A stretch of 64,000 bases of DNA from Streptomyces sp. H27-C3. Lineage in GTDB: Bacteria; Actinomycetota; Actinomycetes; Streptomycetales; Streptomycetaceae. Numbering within the stretch: position 1 is the stretch's first letter; each line of letters starts with the position of its first letter. The position numbers were made by a program, and so were the translations under genes. The DNA lies in the NCBI RefSeq assembly GCF_030063415.1, contig NZ_JASITA010000025.1:1-64000 (forward strand), written 5' to 3'. Below are positions 1 through 9,512 of this stretch, one piece after another. The notes beneath the pieces are model-generated. The model did no database searches and had not been told where the DNA came from. It saw only the letters and a program-made list of their open reading frames with translations.

Positions 1-40
1 GCGGGGTAGGGGCGCGGGGCAGCTTCGCCTGCCGGTCTCG

Positions 41-110
41 GTCCTCCGGACGGGCTGAAGATGCGCAGCTTCCGGGAACGAACTCAGCCCGTCCGGCGAT
101 TGAGGACACG
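41..110. repeat. Hairpin-forming intergenic repeat downstream of the sigma factor
   Basis: Positions 46-58 and 84-96 are a perfect 13-bp inverted repeat around CCGGACGGGCTGA, with a 25-nt loop. The right arm runs on into GTCCGGCGATTGAGGACACG. The same sequence recurs several times at 43.59-43.99 kb, so this is a dispersed Streptomyces-type intergenic repeat, not a gene-specific terminator. The rest of 1-257 is G-rich intergenic sequence in which I see no gene. Confidence 0.6.
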
Positions 111-257
111 CCCGCAGGGCGTCCGGGGGGCCGGAGGGGCCGGGGCCGGGGGTCTGGGGGGGCCGGGAGTCTCCCCGGCCTCGGGAAGAGGCGGGGTGGG
201 GACAGCCCCGCGCGCAGCGGCCCGCCCGCCCACACCCGCCCGCGCCCCCGCACCGCC

Positions 258-1568
258 TCAGTCCAAGTAACCCCGTAGCTGGTCCGCGAGCGCATGGTCC
301 CTGAGCTTGTTCAGGGTCTTGGATTCGATCTGGCGGATCCGCTCGCGCGTCACGCCGAAGATCCGCCCGATCTCCTCCAGCGTCCGGGGCCGCCCGTCCA
401 TCAGCCCGTAGCGGAGCTGCACCACCTTGCGTTCGCGCTCGCCGAGCGTGGAGAGCACCGCCTCCAGGTGCTCCCGCAGCAGCAGGAACGCCGCCGACTC
501 GACGGGGGACGCCGCGTCGCCGTCCTCGATGAGGTCGCCGAAGGCGACATCGTCCTCCTCGCCCACGGGCGCGTGCAGCGACACCGGTTCCTGGGCGAGG
601 CGCAGGACTTCGCTGACCCGCTCGGGGGTCAACTCCAGGTGGGTGGCGACCTCTTGGGGCGTCGGCTCGTAGCCTCGCTCCTGAAGCATCCGGCGCTGGA
701 CGCGCACCACCCGGTTGATCAGCTCGACGACATGGACCGGGACCCGGATCGTGCGGGCCTGGTCGGCCAGCGCCCGCGACATCGCCTGCCTGATCCACCA
801 CGTCGCGTACGTCGAGAACTTGTAGCCGCGGGCGTAGTCGAACTTCTCAACGGCGCGGATGAGGCCGAGGTTGCCCTCCTGGACCAGGTCGAGCATGGTC
901 AGGCCGCGGCCGACGTAGCGCTTGGCGACGGACACGACGAGGCGCAGATTCGCCTCGATCAGACGGCGCTTGGCCATCCGGCCCATGACCACCAGCTTGT
1001 CGAGGTCCACCGCGAGCCGGGAGTCCGGATCGGGGACGGTACGGAGCTTCTCCTCGGCGAACAGGCCCGCTTCGACCCGGCGGGCCAGGTCCACCTCCTC
1101 GGCGGCGGTGAGCAGCGGGATGCGGCCGATTTCGCGCAGATACTGCCGGAAGAGGTCGGAGGACGGTCCGCCGGTGTCGGTGCGGCTGTTGCGCCGCTCG
1201 GTCACTTCGGGCTTTTCGGGGGTGTCGGCCGGGTCGTCCACGAGGATTTCGGCCTCGGTTTCTGCGGGCTCGGCCTCGGGGTGGTGTACGCCCCGGCTCT
1301 GCGGAGGGACCTTGGCAATGACGGCGACATCAGCGTCGGCATCGGCGTCTTTCAAGGTCTGAGTCTGGGTCTGCACGGGGGCGACCTCCAGGGTGATCGC
1401 TGCCGGTTCGGGGGCGTGCGGCAACGGAACGGTGGCGGCGACCGGGCCGCCGTCCGTCCCGTACACAAAGAGCGGATCCGCGGGTGTGTGGCCCACTCGG
1501 CGTGGGCCGGCCGCGCTCCGAGGACTCCGGCACCGCAACCAGTGTGGGGTACGACACATCACCGCCAC
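258..1568 (-). CDS. hrdA: RNA polymerase principal-like sigma factor (HrdA type)
   Basis: Sigma-70 factor that directs RNA polymerase to promoters. The open frame is 436 codons. From about residue 135 it carries region 1.2 (DLFRQYLREIGRIPLL), then region 2 with the core-binding and -10 recognition helices (LVVSVAKRYVGRGL, GYKFSTYATWWIRQAMSRAL), region 3 (VHVVELINRVVRVQRRM) and region 4 with the -35 helix-turn-helix (TLEEIGRIFGVTRERIRQIE). The first 130 residues are acidic and low in complexity. Position beside dnaG matches hrdA as I recall it from S. coelicolor, which is why I use that name rather than hrdB or hrdD. The start is uncertain: the full frame opens with GTG at 1568, and GTG codons at 1496 and 1466 are alternatives; none has a clear Shine-Dalgarno sequence. 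Confidence 0.9.
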   Translation of the reverse strand: MAVMCRTPHWLRCRSPRSAAGPRRVGHTPADPLFVYGTDGGPVAATVPLPHAPEPAAITLEVAPVQTQTQTLKDADADADVAVIAKVPPQSRGVHHPEAEPAETEAEILVDDPADTPEKPEVTERRNSRTDTGGPSSDLFRQYLREIGRIPLLTAAEEVDLARRVEAGLFAEEKLRTVPDPDSRLAVDLDKLVVMGRMAKRRLIEANLRLVVSVAKRYVGRGLTMLDLVQEGNLGLIRAVEKFDYARGYKFSTYATWWIRQAMSRALADQARTIRVPVHVVELINRVVRVQRRMLQERGYEPTPQEVATHLELTPERVSEVLRLAQEPVSLHAPVGEEDDVAFGDLIEDGDAASPVESAAFLLLREHLEAVLSTLGERERKVVQLRYGLMDGRPRTLEEIGRIFGVTRERIRQIESKTLNKLRDHALADQLRGYLD

Positions 1569-1660
1569 GAGGGGCGTGCGGTGACTTTTTGAGTCCGGTC
1601 CGTGACCTGCCGGTCACGCAGGAGCCGCGGGGTGACTCGTGGGGCCGCAGGGCACTGCCC

Positions 1661-3568
1661 TCAGAGCGCGGCCGCTCCGTTGTTGCGCAGGGCCTCGCCG
1701 TACTGCTGGAGGACCCACAGCTCGCTCTGTACGGCGGCCAGGTGCTCGGGGTCCACGTGCGGCCCAAGGCGGGCGAAGGTGCCCTGGACGTCGAGGATGC
1801 GGCGGTCGACCGCACGCAGCCTGACATGGACCAACTGCATGCCCGCGTAGATGTCGTCGACGGTCTTGCGCATGATCGCTTCGACGGCGAGCTCGGTGAC
1901 CAGGGCGCGCACCGTGTCGTTGGGCGCGGTGTCCCGCACCCGCGTCAGGTAGTCGGAGGGGTCGACGACGCCCTGCTCGGCGCCGCCGGCGTCCTCGATG
2001 GTCTGGCGCACCGCGGCGTACGGCGGGGCGGTGAACTCGTCGATCCCGTAGGCGTCAAAGGCCGGGGAGACCAGGTCGGGGCGCTGGAGGGCGAGCTTCA
2101 GCAGCTCGCGCTCGGTGCGGTGGGCGGGGCTGCGCAGATTCAGCGCGGGGCCCGAGGGGCCCGGGTGGCCGCCGCCCAGGTCCTGCGCGGGAACGGGGCG
2201 CCGGCCCTGGGGGGCGGTGGGTCCCCGGCCGCCACGGTCACGGGCCCAACGGGCCAGCTGCGCGACGCGCTTGATCACGAACTGGATGTCCATGATGCCG
2301 AGGATCCCGGCGAGCTGGACGGCGGATTCGTGCTGGATCGCGATGTTCTTGATGTTGGCGACGATCGGCGCGGCCTCGTCGAGGGCGGCGGCCCGCCCCG
2401 CCGGGGTCTCCAGGTTGTGCCGGGACACGACGTGGCGGATCGCGAACTCGAAGAGCGGCGTGCGCGTTTCGACCAGGGACGCCACGGCCGCGTCGCCCTG
2501 TGCGAGGCGCAGGTCGCAGGGGTCCATGCCGCCCGGGGTGATCGCGATGGAGGTCTCGGCGGCGAACTTCTGGTCGTCCTCGAAGGCGCGCAGCGCGGCC
2601 TTCTGCCCCGCCGCGTCACCGTCGAAGGTGAAGACGACCTCGGCCGACGCGTTGTCCATGAGCAGCCGACGGAGGATCTTGATGTGGTCGCCGCCGAAGG
2701 CCGTGCCGCAGGTGGCGATGGCGGTGGTGACGCCGGCCAGGTGGCAGGCCATGACGTCGGTGTACCCCTCGACGACGACGGCCTTGCTGGTCTTGGCGAT
2801 TTCCTTCTTGGCCAGGTCGATGCCGTACAGGACCTGGGACTTCTTGTAGATCGGGGTCTCGGGGGTGTTGAGGTACTTGGGCCCGTTGTCGTCGTCGCGG
2901 AGCTTGCGCGCGCCGAAGCCGACGACCTCGCCCGTGATGTCGCGGATCGGCCACATCAGCCGGCCGCGGAACCGGTCGATGGGGCCTCGCCGGCCCTCCT
3001 GGGAGATGCCGGAGAGCGTCAGCTCCTTGTCGGTGAAGCCCTTGCCGCGCAGATAGCGGGTGAGGTGGTCCCAGCCCGCCGGGCTGTACCCGACGCCGAA
3101 GTGCTGGGCCGCGCTCTGCTCGAAGCCGCGCTCGGCCAGGAACTTGCGGCCGATCTCGGCCTCCGCGGAGTCCAGCTGCTCGACGTAGAACTCCGCGGCG
3201 GCCTTGTGGGCCTCGACCAGGCGGACGCGCTCTCCGCGCTGGTGGGTGGGGTTGTACCCGCCCTCTTCGTACCGCAAGGTGATGCCCGCCAGGGCGGCGA
3301 GGCGCTCGACCGTCTCGGAGAAGGAGAGATGATCGATCTTCATCACGAAGGCGATCGTGTCGCCGCCTTCCTGGCAGCCGAAGCAGTGGAAGAGACCCTT
3401 GCTCGGGCTGACCTGGAAGGACGGGGACTTTTCGTCGTGGAAGGGGCACAGCCCCTTGAAGTTGCCACCACCGGCGCTGCGCAGTTGGAGGTACTCGGAG
3501 ACAACGGCGTCGATCGGGACCGCGTCCCGAACCGCCTTCACGTCGTCATCGTTGATCCTGCCGGCCAC
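1661..3568 (-). CDS. dnaG: DNA primase
   Basis: Makes RNA primers for replication. It has 635 residues and starts with GTG. The N-terminal zinc-binding domain shows the expected ligands in CPFHDEKSPSF and LFHCFGCQEGGD. The TOPRIM catalytic core is marked by VVVEGYTDVMACHLAG and FTFDGDAAGQKAALRAFE. A basic, proline-rich linker (around RGGRGPTAPQGRRPVPAQ) precedes the C-terminal helicase-interaction domain. The length is normal for actinobacteria. It lies upstream of the sigma factor gene on the same strand, a common primase/sigma pairing, with about 90 bp between them. Confidence 0.97.
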   Translation of the reverse strand: MAGRINDDDVKAVRDAVPIDAVVSEYLQLRSAGGGNFKGLCPFHDEKSPSFQVSPSKGLFHCFGCQEGGDTIAFVMKIDHLSFSETVERLAALAGITLRYEEGGYNPTHQRGERVRLVEAHKAAAEFYVEQLDSAEAEIGRKFLAERGFEQSAAQHFGVGYSPAGWDHLTRYLRGKGFTDKELTLSGISQEGRRGPIDRFRGRLMWPIRDITGEVVGFGARKLRDDDNGPKYLNTPETPIYKKSQVLYGIDLAKKEIAKTSKAVVVEGYTDVMACHLAGVTTAIATCGTAFGGDHIKILRRLLMDNASAEVVFTFDGDAAGQKAALRAFEDDQKFAAETSIAITPGGMDPCDLRLAQGDAAVASLVETRTPLFEFAIRHVVSRHNLETPAGRAAALDEAAPIVANIKNIAIQHESAVQLAGILGIMDIQFVIKRVAQLARWARDRGGRGPTAPQGRRPVPAQDLGGGHPGPSGPALNLRSPAHRTERELLKLALQRPDLVSPAFDAYGIDEFTAPPYAAVRQTIEDAGGAEQGVVDPSDYLTRVRDTAPNDTVRALVTELAVEAIMRKTVDDIYAGMQLVHVRLRAVDRRILDVQGTFARLGPHVDPEHLAAVQSELWVLQQYGEALRNNGAAAL

Positions 3569-3614
3569 GCGTGAAGTGTACGGCGGCGCTCGGACACTCC
3601 TGTCGGTGCGACGC

Positions 3615-4877
3615 TCAGGCGAGCAGTGAAGCCAGGTCGACGGTGGGGTCGGAGAGGGCGTCGGCGTCGACCCAGACCCCGCTGCGGATCAGCTGCTGGA
3701 TGTGTTCGGTGACTTCCCACACATTCACGTTCATGCCCGCGAGGACCCGGTGGTCCTTCAGCCAGAAGGCGATGAACTCGCGCTTTCCCGCGTCGCCACG
3801 GATGAGGACCTGGTCGTACGAGCCGGGGGGCGCCCAGCCCGAGTACTCCAGGCCGAGGTCGTACTGGTCGGAGAAGAAGTACGGAACACGGTCGTACGCG
3901 ACCTCCTGGCCCAGCATGGCGCGGGCCGCGGCCGGGCCGCTGTTGAGCGCGTTGGCCCAGTGCTCGACGCGCAGCCGGGCGCCGAGGAGGGGGTGGTGCG
4001 CGGCGGCCACGTCACCGGCCGCGTGGATGTCGGGGTCCGAGGTGCGCAGCGCGGCGTCGACGACGATGCCGCCGCCGTGCGCGGGGTCGAAGAGGTCGAG
4101 GCCGGCGGATTCCGCGAGCGCGGTGCGCGGAGCGGCGCCGATCGCGGCGAGGACGTCGTGGGCGGGGTGCTCCTCGCCGTCGTCGGTGCGGGCCGCGAGC
4201 ACCATGCCGTCCTGGCCGATGATCTCGGTGAGGCGGGCGCCGAAGTGGAAGCGCACGCCGTGCTCGCTGTGCAGGTCGGTGAAGAGCTGGCCGAGCTCGG
4301 GGCCGATGACCTGGTGCAGCGGAGTCGGCTCGGGTTCGACGACGGTGACCTCGGCGCCGTAACCGCGGGCGGCGGCGGCGACCTCAAGGCCGATCCAGCC
4401 GGCCCCGGCGATGACGAGGTGGCCGTTGTCGCGGCCGAGGGTGGCCAGCACACCGCGCAGCCGCTCGGCGTGGGCGAGGCGGCGCAGGTGGTGGACGCCG
4501 GCCAGGCCGGTGCCCGGGATGTCGAGGCGGCGCGGCTCGGCGCCGGTGGCAAGCAGCAGCTTGTCGTAGCGGACGGTGGCGCCGTCGCCGAGCAGGACCG
4601 TCCTGGTGGCGCGGTCGAGGTGGACGACGGTCTGGCCGAGGTGCAGCTCGATGTCGGCCTGCGCGTACCAGCCGGGCTCGTGGACGAAGACGCTGTCGCG
4701 GTCCTCGGTGCCGACCAGGAATCCCTTGGACAGGGGCGGACGCTCGTACGGATGCTCACGTTCGTCGCCGATGAGGATCACCCGGCCGGTGAATCCCTCG
4801 GCACGGAGAGTTTCCGCCGCCTTCGCCCCCGCCAGTCCCCCACCGACGATGACGAACGTCTGATCTGCGTCGACCAC
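3615..4877 (-). CDS. FAD-dependent NAD(P)H ferredoxin reductase-like oxidoreductase
   Basis: Two-dinucleotide-binding-domain flavoprotein of 420 residues. The N-terminal FAD motif is FVIVGGGLAGAKAAETLR. The central NAD(P) motif is VIAGAGWIGLEVAAAARGYG. A second FAD contact, VDAALRTSDPDIHAAGDVA, precedes the C-terminal reductase domain. This is the rhodocoxin/putidaredoxin reductase type, which passes electrons from NAD(P)H to a ferredoxin. No ferredoxin or P450 gene is nearby, so the partner is unknown. The gene begins with GTG and sits 46 bp downstream of the dnaG start on the same strand but is probably transcribed from the 430-bp region to its right. Confidence 0.85.
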   Translation of the reverse strand: MVDADQTFVIVGGGLAGAKAAETLRAEGFTGRVILIGDEREHPYERPPLSKGFLVGTEDRDSVFVHEPGWYAQADIELHLGQTVVHLDRATRTVLLGDGATVRYDKLLLATGAEPRRLDIPGTGLAGVHHLRRLAHAERLRGVLATLGRDNGHLVIAGAGWIGLEVAAAARGYGAEVTVVEPEPTPLHQVIGPELGQLFTDLHSEHGVRFHFGARLTEIIGQDGMVLAARTDDGEEHPAHDVLAAIGAAPRTALAESAGLDLFDPAHGGGIVVDAALRTSDPDIHAAGDVAAAHHPLLGARLRVEHWANALNSGPAAARAMLGQEVAYDRVPYFFSDQYDLGLEYSGWAPPGSYDQVLIRGDAGKREFIAFWLKDHRVLAGMNVNVWEVTEHIQQLIRSGVWVDADALSDPTVDLASLLA

Positions 4878-5308
4878 TTGGTGCCTCCTCTGTGCCTGCC
4901 CCTACGCTACGCCGCCGGGTTCGAGCGTCCCGCACAGAGGGTGATGGGGGAAGAGGGGGTGCGGCGCGGTGCGCCTGCGGTGGGCTTGTTCCCGCCCCCG
5001 CCTCTTCCCGCTGCGACACTTCGCGGTGCCGCAGTGTGGGGGCTCCGCCCTGGGACCCGGCCCTCGGACACCGGAGGCGGATGGGCCGAAAGACTGCTCG
5101 GGGGCATGAAAACGGTGGTTGCGGACGTCTCCCCCGTTGATGCCCGCAACCACCACTCCTCAAGGGTCACGCCCATATGGACGACGTGCGGGGCTTTCGT
5201 GCACAACGCAAATGGACCGCACCATTCCGCCTGGAGATGACTAGTCTCTGACGCACCGGAGTTGCACAAGGGAGCAGGGCGCGGGGAGAGAGCGGGGCGT
5301 GCGGGCGC
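4878..5308. other. Divergent intergenic region with an 11-bp inverted repeat
   Basis: No gene is visible in these 431 bases. They separate the flavin reductase (minus) from the winged-helix regulator (plus) and should hold both promoters. The only clear structure is a perfect 11-bp dyad, GGTGGTTGCGG at 5114-5124 and its complement at 5144-5154, with a 19-nt loop. It could be an operator or an RNA hairpin. Confidence 0.5.
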
Positions 5309-6325
5309 ATGTTGCGCATCCACTTCAGCACTGAGGATCTGAACCGGCTGCGGGTGGCCGCGCAGCCCGACCCGCTGTGGGAGATCGTGCACAGCCTGCA
5401 TCTGCTGCAGAACCGGCAGGCGGCGCTGGTCTTCGACCCGTGGCGCCGCGAGGTGCGGGCGGCGCTCACCCGCGCGGGCCTGACCAGGACGGTGGCCGCG
5501 CTGATCCGGCTGTGCCCCTCCGCCGCTTACTTCCCGGACTTCCTCACGCCGGGCCAGGGCATCGCGGATCTGGAGACGGGTGTGGACCGGATGCTGTCCA
5601 CCCCGGTGTCCCGGCTCGCCGACGAGCTCAGCCGGCTCTACGAGGGCGGTCCCGTGCCGCCGGTCGCCCGGCTGCTGGCGCAGGGGGACCCACGGGCGCT
5701 GATGCGGCTGGGCGACGCGCTGCGCCGCTACTACGCGGTCGCGGTGGAGCCGTATCAGGAGGCGATCACTTCTGCGGTGGCCGCCGACCGGCGGGGCCGC
5801 GCCGAGGCGGCGCTGGAGTACGGCCCGGAGGGGCTGCTGGCGACCTACCGGCCCGTGCTGACGCGGCGGGACGACGGGATGTTTGAGGCCTCGTATCCGG
5901 TGGAGCGCGAACTGGAGCTGCGGGGACGGCCGTTGACCATGCTGTCCTCGTTCTTCTGCGTCCAGCGCCCGATCGCACTGGCCGATCCGGCGCTGCCGCC
6001 GGTACTCGTCCATCCGATGACGCCCGAGCCGGGCTGGCTCGCCCGCTTCCGCGCGACCGGCGGGGCGGGCGAGGGCGCGGCCGGGCAGCCCGTCGCCCAT
6101 CTCATCGGCCACACCCGGGCCGCCGTGCTCGACGTACTGGACCGGCCGATGACCACGACTCAGCTCGGCGACACCCTGCGGCTGACGCTGTCGACGGCGA
6201 GCCGGCACGCGACGGTGCTGCGGGAGGCGGGGCTGATCGCGTCGGAGCGGCGCGGCAGCCATGTCCTGCACCGGCGGACCACGCTGGGGGACGCGCTCAT
6301 GAACGGCGTGGCGTTCGCGTCGTGA
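5309..6325 (+). CDS. Winged-helix transcriptional regulator (ArsR-like HTH, DUF5937 type)
   Basis: A 338-residue regulator. The first 250 residues form a domain common in Streptomyces (opening MLRIHFSTEDLNRLRVAA, with SAAYFPDFLTP). The C-terminal part is an ArsR-like winged helix (TTTQLGDTLRLTLSTASRHA, then VLREAGLIASERRGSHVLH). A paralogue lies at 54657-55715 with the same architecture. Its 3' end overlaps the convergent dgt gene by 29 bp. The ligand and targets are not evident. It could regulate the divergent flavin reductase. Confidence 0.75.
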   Translation: MLRIHFSTEDLNRLRVAAQPDPLWEIVHSLHLLQNRQAALVFDPWRREVRAALTRAGLTRTVAALIRLCPSAAYFPDFLTPGQGIADLETGVDRMLSTPVSRLADELSRLYEGGPVPPVARLLAQGDPRALMRLGDALRRYYAVAVEPYQEAITSAVAADRRGRAEAALEYGPEGLLATYRPVLTRRDDGMFEASYPVERELELRGRPLTMLSSFFCVQRPIALADPALPPVLVHPMTPEPGWLARFRATGGAGEGAAGQPVAHLIGHTRAAVLDVLDRPMTTTQLGDTLRLTLSTASRHATVLREAGLIASERRGSHVLHRRTTLGDALMNGVAFAS

Positions 6326-7601
6326 GGCGGGCGTGCAGGGAGCGGGCCGCCGCGTCGGTGAAGGACGAGATCTGGTCGACGAGCACCCGCTTGCGGGCCC
6401 GGTCGTCGGGCGCGGAGTCCCACAGGGCGCGGAACTGGGGGTCGAGGCCCTCGGGGGCGCGGGCCGTGAGCTCCTCGGCCAGCTCGGCGATGACGATGCG
6501 CTGGTCGGCGCGGAGCCGCTCCTGCTCGTCGCGCTGCATGACATAGCGGTCGGCGACGGCCTTGAGGACGGCGCACTCGTGCCGTGTCTCGCGCGGGACG
6601 ACCAGCTCCGCGGCGTACCGGGTGAGGCGGCCCGTGCCGTACGCCTGGCGGGTGGCGCCCTCCGCGGACAGGCAGAAACGGCCGATGAGCTGGCTGGTGG
6701 CGTCCTTCAGGCGGGCCTGGGCGACGGCGGACCCGTCGTACCCGTGCGGCCACCACTCCTGCTCCAGGAGGCGGTCCAGGGCTGCCGCCAGCTCCTCGGG
6801 TGCGGTGTCCTGCGGTACGTACCTCCCGATGGCCACGTCGAAGATCTCGTGGCGCTCGGGCTCGGCGAGCAGATAGTTCGGGTCGAGGTGGCCGGCGTGC
6901 AGGCCGTCCTCGAAGTCGTGCACGGAGTACGCCACGTCGTCGGACCAGTCCATGACCTGGGCCTCGAAGCACTTGCGGTGGGGCGGGGCGCCCTGCCTGA
7001 CCCAGTCGAAGACCGGCAGGTCGTCCTCGTACACCCCGAATTTCACCGAGGCCGGGTCGGTGGGGTGGCCGCCGCGTGCCCAGGGGTACTTGGTGGCGGC
7101 GTCGAGGGCGGCCCGGGTGAGGTTGAGCCCGACGCTGACCATTTCACCGGTCTCCGCCGAGGGCACGAACCGCTTGGGCTCCAGGCGGGTGAGCAGCCGC
7201 AGCGACTGGGCGTTGCCCTCGAAGCCGCCGCAGTCCTTGGCGAAGTCGTTGAGTGCCAGCTCGCCGTTGTGCCCGAAGGGCGGGTGGCCCATGTCGTGCG
7301 ACAGGCAGGCCGCCTCGACGAGGTCGGGGTCGCAGCCGAGGGCGGCGCCGAGCTCGCGGCCGACCTGGGCGCATTCCAGGGAGTGGGTGAGGCGGGTGCG
7401 CGGGCTGGCGTCCCACACCTGGCTGCGGGAGCCGGGGGTGACCACCTGGGTCTTGCCCGAGAGACGACGCAGCGCGGCGGAGTGCAGCACCCGGGCGCGG
7501 TCGCGCTGGAAGGCGGTCCTGCCGGGCCGTTTGTCGGGCTCGGTGGCCCAGCGATCGGTGTCGGCGGCGTCGTACAGGGTGTCGTGTGCAGTGCCTTCCA
7601 T
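6297..7601 (-). CDS. dgt: Deoxyguanosinetriphosphate triphosphohydrolase-like protein
   Basis: HD-domain dNTPase of 434 residues that would hydrolyse dGTP or other dNTPs to the nucleoside and triphosphate. The metal-binding HD signature is clear in RTRLTHSLECAQVGRELG and ACLSHDMGHPPFGHNGE, and a downstream DWSDDVAYSVHDFEDG supplies the last Asp. The length is typical of the actinobacterial family. The stop codon lies inside the end of the convergent regulator gene. Confidence 0.93.
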   Translation of the reverse strand: MEGTAHDTLYDAADTDRWATEPDKRPGRTAFQRDRARVLHSAALRRLSGKTQVVTPGSRSQVWDASPRTRLTHSLECAQVGRELGAALGCDPDLVEAACLSHDMGHPPFGHNGELALNDFAKDCGGFEGNAQSLRLLTRLEPKRFVPSAETGEMVSVGLNLTRAALDAATKYPWARGGHPTDPASVKFGVYEDDLPVFDWVRQGAPPHRKCFEAQVMDWSDDVAYSVHDFEDGLHAGHLDPNYLLAEPERHEIFDVAIGRYVPQDTAPEELAAALDRLLEQEWWPHGYDGSAVAQARLKDATSQLIGRFCLSAEGATRQAYGTGRLTRYAAELVVPRETRHECAVLKAVADRYVMQRDEQERLRADQRIVIAELAEELTARAPEGLDPQFRALWDSAPDDRARKRVLVDQISSFTDAAARSLHARLTTRTPRRS

Positions 7602-7812
7602 GCCCCGACAGTAAACGGCGCCGCCGACAGGCGGACGCGCAGGCGGGGCAGGGTGGGGTCCGGCGGTTTCCGGCGCGCGGTTCGAGGTGGTGGCGGGCGT
7701 GACTGCCCCGGGGCGCGGGGGCGCCGCCCCAGAGGGTCACGAGCCGGCGCGGGGCCGTTACGGGGACCCGGCTTCGGGTGGTCGCGAACGGGCGCGGGGG
7801 CGTCGCTCGGCC

Positions 7813-8556
7813 TCAGGCCGTCGCGAGTGCGCGCAGGGGGATCGCCGGGCGGGTGGCGATAGCCTGGTCGTAGCGGAGCAGGACCAGCCGGGCCATGGCG
7901 GCGTGGGCGCCGAGCGGCGCGGCCGCCAGCCAGGGTGCGGCGGCGGCGCTCTGGGTGGCGAACCGGCCGGGCGCGGTGAAGTACGAGGCCACGGCGGCCC
8001 GGTGGCGGCCCCGGGCGGCGAGGGCGCGCAGCGCCTGCGGGACGGTGGGCGAAGCGGCGGACGCGTAGGCGGGGAGGACGGGGACACCGCCGAGGCGTTC
8101 GCTGAGCAGCGCGGCGGTGCGGCGGGTGTCCCCGGCCGATTCGGGGTCCCGGGAGCCCGCGGCGGCCAGCACGACGCCACTGCCCCGGTCGGCGCCGTCG
8201 GCGTCGCGCCAGCCCGCCTCGGTGAGGCGCGTGTACAGCGTCTCCACGAGCAGCGGGTGCGGGCCGAGCGGCGCGGCGATGCGGGTGCGCAGGTGCGGGG
8301 CGGTGTCCGCGGCCTGCGGCAGGTCGTGCTTGACGTGGTGGCCGCGGCCGAGCAGCAGCGGTACGAGAACGACGTCGCCCCGGTCGACACCGGCGAGGGT
8401 GTCGGACAGCAGCGGTGCGTTCAGCTCGATGTGCCCGAGCCTGATGTCGAGCCCCGGGCGCAGCTCGCGGACCCGCTCCAGGAGCGTGGTGACGGTGCGC
8501 AGGGCTCCTGGGTCGCGGCTGCCGTGGGCGACGGCGACGAGGGTGGGCGGGGTCAT
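7813..8556 (-). CDS. Sirohydrochlorin chelatase / CbiX-type protein
   Basis: Predicted to insert Fe2+ (siroheme) or Co2+ into sirohydrochlorin. Repeated chelatase motifs are visible: LVAVAHGSRDPGALRTV near the start, VVLVPLLLGRGHHVKHDLP with the metal-site histidines, and LAAAGSRDPESAGDT in the second half, as expected for a two-domain fused CbiX. I place the start at ATG 8556 (MTPPTLVAVAHGSR), because the family normally begins just before that motif. The frame continues to 8682 and a 42-residue longer protein is possible. The context with nasA and nirB suggests it supplies siroheme to nitrite reductase. Confidence 0.85.
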   Translation of the reverse strand: MTPPTLVAVAHGSRDPGALRTVTTLLERVRELRPGLDIRLGHIELNAPLLSDTLAGVDRGDVVLVPLLLGRGHHVKHDLPQAADTAPHLRTRIAAPLGPHPLLVETLYTRLTEAGWRDADGADRGSGVVLAAAGSRDPESAGDTRRTAALLSERLGGVPVLPAYASAASPTVPQALRALAARGRHRAAVASYFTAPGRFATQSAAAAPWLAAAPLGAHAAMARLVLLRYDQAIATRPAIPLRALATA

Positions 8557-8836
8557 GTGCCTGCCGCTTCCGTTTAGAGAGACATGGCTGAGCCGGGTGC
8601 CCAGCTCAGCTGTGATGCGGGTGAGCAGTTGCGCCGTACTGTCGAGGGGCAGTGACTCGCGGTGTGCTGCCGACTCCGTCATGGACCGATACTGCCGGGC
8701 CGACGTTGCCGCGTCGTTGCGTCGGAATGACGAGTGTTTTCCGGGCCCTCACCGCCCGGGTCGCCGCATTGTCAGGCGGAGGTGACACGCTCGTCGGCGG
8801 GCGCGCCGCGCGGATCGCCACCCCTTGGATGCCGAA

Positions 8837-9478
8837 TCAGATGCCGAACAGCTCCCGGCACGGTGCCAGCCCCGTTGTTTCGACGGGCACCGTCCGGTGC
8901 GTCTCCCAGTCGCCCCGGCTCAGGCGCAGCCGCCGCAGCGTCCTCGCCCGGCCCTGCACGGAGATCACCGTCAGGCCGTCCTCCTGGTAGCCGAGCTTCT
9001 GCGACACCCGCAGCGAAGCGGGGTTGTCCGTCATGGCTGCGGAGGTGACGTACCGCGCGCCCAGGCCGTCGAACGCCAGGTGCAGCACGGCCGCCCGCAT
9101 CTCGGTGCCGATGCCGGCGCCCTGGTGTTCCCGGCCGAGCCAGGATCCGGTCTCGCCCTCCCTGGTCACCGCGAAGTCGGTCGTCGCAAGGTCCTGCCGG
9201 CCGACCGTCCTGCCCTCGTGCCGTACGGCGAGGCTCAGCGTCCACGCCTTGGGGCTCCACCCCGCGACGGTGCCCAGCACGTGCTGGAAGGTGGCCAGGC
9301 CCCGGGCCTCGGGGCTCCCTTCGGTCCACGGCACCGAGAACGGCATGGACGCCTCGTCGTGCACACCGGCGGCGGCGACGGCTGCGAGTTCGTCCAGTAC
9401 ATCCCCGTGCGGAACCCGCAGCTCAAGATGTGGCGTCATGATCCGTAGGCCGTACAGGGGCCAGAATTGAGGGGACAT
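8837..9478 (-). CDS. GNAT family N-acetyltransferase
   Basis: A 213-residue protein of the RimJ/RimL-like GNAT class, using acetyl-CoA to acetylate a protein or small-molecule amine. The acetyl-CoA loop is seen in GSWLGREHQGAGIGTEMRAA, followed by NPASLRVSQKLGYQEDG. I start it at ATG 9478 because the preceding FWPLYGLRI is typical of Streptomyces members. ATG 9439 (MTPHLELRVP) is an alternative. It is divergent from the SanA/YdcF-like gene, with almost no gap between the two. Confidence 0.8.
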   Translation of the reverse strand: MSPQFWPLYGLRIMTPHLELRVPHGDVLDELAAVAAAGVHDEASMPFSVPWTEGSPEARGLATFQHVLGTVAGWSPKAWTLSLAVRHEGRTVGRQDLATTDFAVTREGETGSWLGREHQGAGIGTEMRAAVLHLAFDGLGARYVTSAAMTDNPASLRVSQKLGYQEDGLTVISVQGRARTLRRLRLSRGDWETHRTVPVETTGLAPCRELFGI

Positions 9479-9512
9479 GCCGGGATCATCGCAGGGGGAG
9501 GCGGGCACTGAC

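Noticed and set aside
1484..3574. 696-codon plus-strand open frame opposite dnaG
   Set aside because: Complement of the primase coding sequence; no independent support.
4878..5308. tRNA or riboswitch between the flavin reductase and the regulator
   Set aside because: No cloverleaf or known aptamer pattern could be drawn; only a simple 11-bp dyad is present.
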